NCBI GenBank assembly: GCA_017303635.1
Contig: JAFLCG010000004.1
Span: forward strand, 1 to 64,000
From: Anaerolineae bacterium
GTDB lineage: Bacteria > Chloroflexota > Anaerolineae > Aggregatilineales > Phototrophicaceae
DNA length: 64,000 bases
Reading direction: 5' to 3'
Position 1 is the first letter of the stretch, and the number at the start of each line of letters is the position of its first letter. The position numbers were made by a program, and so were the translations under genes. This document shows positions 60,899-64,000 of this stretch, piece by piece. A model generated the notes under the pieces. It was not told the DNA's origin. It saw only the letters and a program-made list of their open reading frames with translations, and did no database searches.

Positions 60899-63832
60899 AT
60901 GGCTTCTGTTGCCCATATCATCCGTCGCCGCCGCAGCCGGGATCGCCGCCGGGCCGCCCGCGCTGCCCAGAGCCGCGTCTTTAACGGGCTGGTCTACGGC
61001 CTGATCGCGGCGGTGATTCTGCTGCCCGCCGGGGTGACTCTGGGCGGGGCGCTGTGGCTGTATGCCGACGCGGTGCAGGGCTTACCTACCCCGCAGCAGT
61101 CGCGCACGGCGGGACCCGCGCTCGGCCCGACCGAACTGTATGACCGGGCCGGAACCACCCTGCTGCTGGCCTCCAATACCGCCGCGACCGAGTGGGTGCG
61201 CCTGACCGATCTGCCGACCAGCGTGGTGCAGGCCACGCTGACGGCGGAGGACCCGGACTTCCTGACCGCGCCCGGCTTTGACGCGCTCAGCACCGTCAAC
61301 CGCCTGTGGCGCAACGCGCTCATCGGCCCGCTGGCGCTGGATACCACGCTGACCGGTCGGCTGGTGCGGAATGCCATCGCCCCGCTGCCGGATCAACCGG
61401 ACGCCAACGCAGTCGGGCGGGAGATCGCGCTGGTGGCGGAGGTGCGGCGGCTGTATACGCCGGAAGAAATCCTGGAATGGCACCTGAACACCAATTTCTA
61501 CGGTGGGGATGCCTTCGGGATCGAGGCTGCTGCCCAACGCTACTTCGGCAAGCGGGCGGTCAACCTGACGCTGGACGAAGCGGCTATGTTGGCGGCGGTT
61601 CCGCTGGCCCCACAGTACAACCCCTTTGATAATGAAGTGGCCGCTCGCAGCCGCCAATTGGATCTGCTGCGGGCGATGCGCGCTGCCGAGCTGATTACCG
61701 ATCAACAGTTGGAGACGGCCTCCACCACGCGGACGGTCATCCAACTGGCGGCGACCGGTGAGCAGATCGCGCCGGAGTACGCCATCTACGCCCGGCGGCA
61801 GGCCGAGATCATCCTCGACGGGCTGGGGCTGGATGGTGCCCAGTTGGTGGCTCGCGGCGGACTCCGCATCACTACCGCGCTCGACCTGGATGCGCAGACC
61901 CAGGCCGAGTGTGCGCTGGCGGCGCATCTGGCGGCGCTGAACGGCGTGCCCGTCCCGGGTACGGCGCGGGATGGTCAACCGTGTATCGCGGGCAATCTGC
62001 TGCCCACCGGAACGACGCCCATCCCCAGCCCACCGGACAGCGGCGTGATCGTGCTGATCGACAGCACCACCGGCGAAATCCGGGCGATGGTCGGCGCGGC
62101 GACGACGGTCGATCGGCAGCCGGGGGTGACGCTGCAACCGTTCGCCTACTTCAACGCGTTCATCAATGATCCGCGGGAGAACCCGGCGACGATGGTGCTG
62201 GACTTGCCCGGTCAGCGTTTCCCCGGTGCCGCCGAGGGACTCATCTACCAGCCGAACAATCCCGATGGGCAGTATCGCGGCCCGATCAACCTGCGCGATG
62301 CGGTCAGCGCGTGGCTGCTGCCGCCTGCCGTGCAGATCACGCACGAGTGGGGCATGGATAACGTGCTGCGCCGGGCACACCGCATCGGCCTGAACAGCCT
62401 GGGCGACAGCAGCGACTATGACCTGAGCCTGCTGGAACGCGGTGGCGCGGTCTCCGCGCTGGATATGACCTATGCCTATTCGGTGTTCGCGGCGCTGGGT
62501 GATACGCACGGCGTGGCGGTGCGGGCGGTGGCTCCCGGTTACCGGCAGCGTGATCCGGTGGCGGTGGTGAAGATCACCGACCCGGCAGGTACAGTGCTCT
62601 GGGATTACACGTCTGAGCAAGCTGCCCTGAGCCGCCTTTCGATCTTCCCGGCGGAGGTGGGCTGGCTCATCAACGACATGCTGGCGGATACCCGCAGCCG
62701 GTCGCGTTCGCTGGGTGAAATGCCGATGCTGGAGACCGGTCGACCGGCGGCGGTGGTCAACGGGCTGGTGGGCGACGGCAGCCTCAACTGGACGCTGGGT
62801 TATACGCCGCAGTTGACCCTCGGCGTGCTGCTCCACCGGGCGGACGATGCGCCGATGGGATTGGACGAGCGTGGCCTATCTGGCGCGGCTCCACTGTGGT
62901 CGACGCTGCTGCGGTTTGCCCATGATCGGGCGGGCCTGACGCCGACGGGCTGGACGCGACCGGTCAACCTGTTTGAAGAAGCGGTGTGCGAGCGTTCCGG
63001 GCTGCTGCCCAACGGAGTCTGTCCGACGCGGACGGAGACCTTTGTGGTGGGACGTGCGCCGACCGAGATCGACACCTACTGGCAGAGCAAGGAACTCAAC
63101 CGGCAGACGCGGCTGCTGGCGACGGCCAATACGCCGCTGGAACTGCGGCAGGCGACCACCTACTTCATTCCGCCGACGGATGCGCTGGACTGGTGGAAGG
63201 CAAACAATCAACCGTTGCCGCCGGAAACCTACGACACGGCAGCCCGACCGGAAATCTTCAGTTCGGTGCAGATCTTGCAGCCGCTGCGGTTGGCGTATGT
63301 GGGCGGGGTGGTCGATGTGCGCGGCAGCCTCGATCCGGCCAACATGCAGTTCTTCCAACTGAGCTATGGGCAGGGACTGAATCCCAACGAATGGCTCTCG
63401 ATTGGTGAGCAGCAGACCACGTTCGAGCCGGGGCAGTTGCTGGGCACCTGGGACACCAGCAATCTGCCGGGCGGGCTGTATGCGCTGCTGCTGACGGTGC
63501 AGCGGCTGGATAACACGGCGGAGACGGCCACGATCCAGGTGACGGTGGATAACCAGGCTCCGACGGTGAGCCTGACGGCGGGGACGGCGGGGCAAGTGTT
63601 CCGGTTCCCGGGGGATCGGGTCATTCCGCTGGTGGCCGAGGCGGTGGACGATTATGCGCTGGACCGAGTGGAGTTCTACCGGGATGGGCAGTTCGTGGGC
63701 GCGGATACCGAGTATCCGTATGGCTTCGAGTGGCGTATCACGGGGGCGGGGACGGAGCGGTTCAGCGCGGTGGCCTTCGACCGGGTGGGCAATCAGGCGA
63801 ATACGGAGGTGGTGGTGGAGGTGGTCAGATAG
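60899..63832 (+). CDS. Class-A PBP-like protein: GT51 domain plus degenerate transpeptidase
   Basis: 977 residues from ATG 60899 (a TTG at 60887 is possible). A basic N-terminus and one membrane segment (about 32-55) anchor it. The GT51 domain keeps the first catalytic glutamate E117 (TAEDPDF) and the RE pair before EEILEWHLNTNFYGGDAFGI (20), but the usual QQL reads GRL. In the transpeptidase domain SxxK reads VTLQ (V410-Q413), SxN reads WLL (472-474) and KTG reads VNG (620-622); surrounding residues align well. C-terminal Ig-like domain from about 890. It probably cannot cross-link peptidoglycan. Confidence 0.9.
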   Translation: MASVAHIIRRRRSRDRRRAARAAQSRVFNGLVYGLIAAVILLPAGVTLGGALWLYADAVQGLPTPQQSRTAGPALGPTELYDRAGTTLLLASNTAATEWVRLTDLPTSVVQATLTAEDPDFLTAPGFDALSTVNRLWRNALIGPLALDTTLTGRLVRNAIAPLPDQPDANAVGREIALVAEVRRLYTPEEILEWHLNTNFYGGDAFGIEAAAQRYFGKRAVNLTLDEAAMLAAVPLAPQYNPFDNEVAARSRQLDLLRAMRAAELITDQQLETASTTRTVIQLAATGEQIAPEYAIYARRQAEIILDGLGLDGAQLVARGGLRITTALDLDAQTQAECALAAHLAALNGVPVPGTARDGQPCIAGNLLPTGTTPIPSPPDSGVIVLIDSTTGEIRAMVGAATTVDRQPGVTLQPFAYFNAFINDPRENPATMVLDLPGQRFPGAAEGLIYQPNNPDGQYRGPINLRDAVSAWLLPPAVQITHEWGMDNVLRRAHRIGLNSLGDSSDYDLSLLERGGAVSALDMTYAYSVFAALGDTHGVAVRAVAPGYRQRDPVAVVKITDPAGTVLWDYTSEQAALSRLSIFPAEVGWLINDMLADTRSRSRSLGEMPMLETGRPAAVVNGLVGDGSLNWTLGYTPQLTLGVLLHRADDAPMGLDERGLSGAAPLWSTLLRFAHDRAGLTPTGWTRPVNLFEEAVCERSGLLPNGVCPTRTETFVVGRAPTEIDTYWQSKELNRQTRLLATANTPLELRQATTYFIPPTDALDWWKANNQPLPPETYDTAARPEIFSSVQILQPLRLAYVGGVVDVRGSLDPANMQFFQLSYGQGLNPNEWLSIGEQQTTFEPGQLLGTWDTSNLPGGLYALLLTVQRLDNTAETATIQVTVDNQAPTVSLTAGTAGQVFRFPGDRVIPLVAEAVDDYALDRVEFYRDGQFVGADTEYPYGFEWRITGAGTERFSAVAFDRVGNQANTEVVVEVVR

Positions 63833-64000
63833 GGGAAGGGAAGGGAAGTTCACAGTACACAGTTCACAGTCACAGTGAAGAGGGGAAGAAGTGCTCAGTA
63901 CTGAGGGAAGACAGTGCAGAGGGGAGAAGTGAGAGAGTGCGGGGGGCGGAGGGGGACGGCGTGACGATGATTATTACCTGTTATGCAGGGACGGAACAGG
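63833..64000. other. Right-edge non-coding sequence
   Basis: Purine-rich and partly repetitive (runs such as CACAGTACACAGTTCACAG). No gene seen before the edge. Confidence 0.5.

Noticed and set aside
61082..62836. 584-codon minus-strand frame opposite the PBP-like gene
   Set aside because: Arg/Gln-rich shadow frame with no domain, no ribosome site and no start context.

Overview
The window looks like a chromosomal segment of a GC-rich bacterium of the phylum Chloroflexota (Anaerolineae-like). This is inferred from gene content only: Thr/Pro-rich lipoproteins, several Uma2-family genes, PAS/GAF histidine kinases, a kaiB-kaiC operon without kaiA, and many short dispersed palindromes. No rRNA is present; one tRNA-Phe(GAA) gene lies at 46293-46368.

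Layout. 1-2079 (minus strand) is the front part of a TIR-NB-ARC-TPR protein that runs off the left edge, with two nearly identical 120-bp TPR units at the very end. 2080-2819 is repeat-rich non-coding DNA, followed by fructose-1,6-bisphosphatase. 4-13 kb holds a PAS histidine kinase, an SDR epimerase, recF, a membrane protein, a divergent EamA exporter/Lrp regulator pair, an O-antigen-ligase-like protein and an M24 peptidase. 13.9-17.4 kb is a co-directional run ending in a small double-CCxxC protein and thioredoxin reductase. 17.6-21.7 kb encodes a large multisensor kinase translationally coupled to a REC-kinase hybrid. 21.7-28 kb has a SET-domain protein, an MFS exporter, a pterin dehydratase, an ECF sigma factor next to a pentapeptide-repeat protein, and a small kinase. 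28-36.4 kb is a catabolic neighbourhood (FAH hydrolase, enolase-superfamily dehydratase, DapA-family aldolase/dehydratase, dienelactone hydrolase, acetamidase/formamidase), interrupted by two small paralogous proteins that resemble the dimerisation/phosphoacceptor helices of histidine kinases. 36.4-46.4 kb holds mixed housekeeping and secreted proteins. 47.5-51.3 kb is a four-gene signalling operon: receiver-only response regulator, KaiC, KaiB, PAS histidine kinase. The right end carries rplK-rplA, an isolated phage-type terminase pair set among repeats, tatA, and a class-A PBP homologue whose three transpeptidase motifs are all lost.

Small-scale structure. Several REP-like hairpins flanked by GTAG, two about 80-bp elements with GGACTTACGCA inverted ends, one MITE-like element with a 9-bp target duplication, and a perfect palindrome centred on GGAACATATGTTCC (three copies) are spread through the intergenic DNA. 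The strongest candidates for unusual biology are the Kai/two-component operon, the TIR-NLR with freshly duplicated repeats, the paired DHp-like proteins, the transpeptidase-dead PBP and the orphan terminase.
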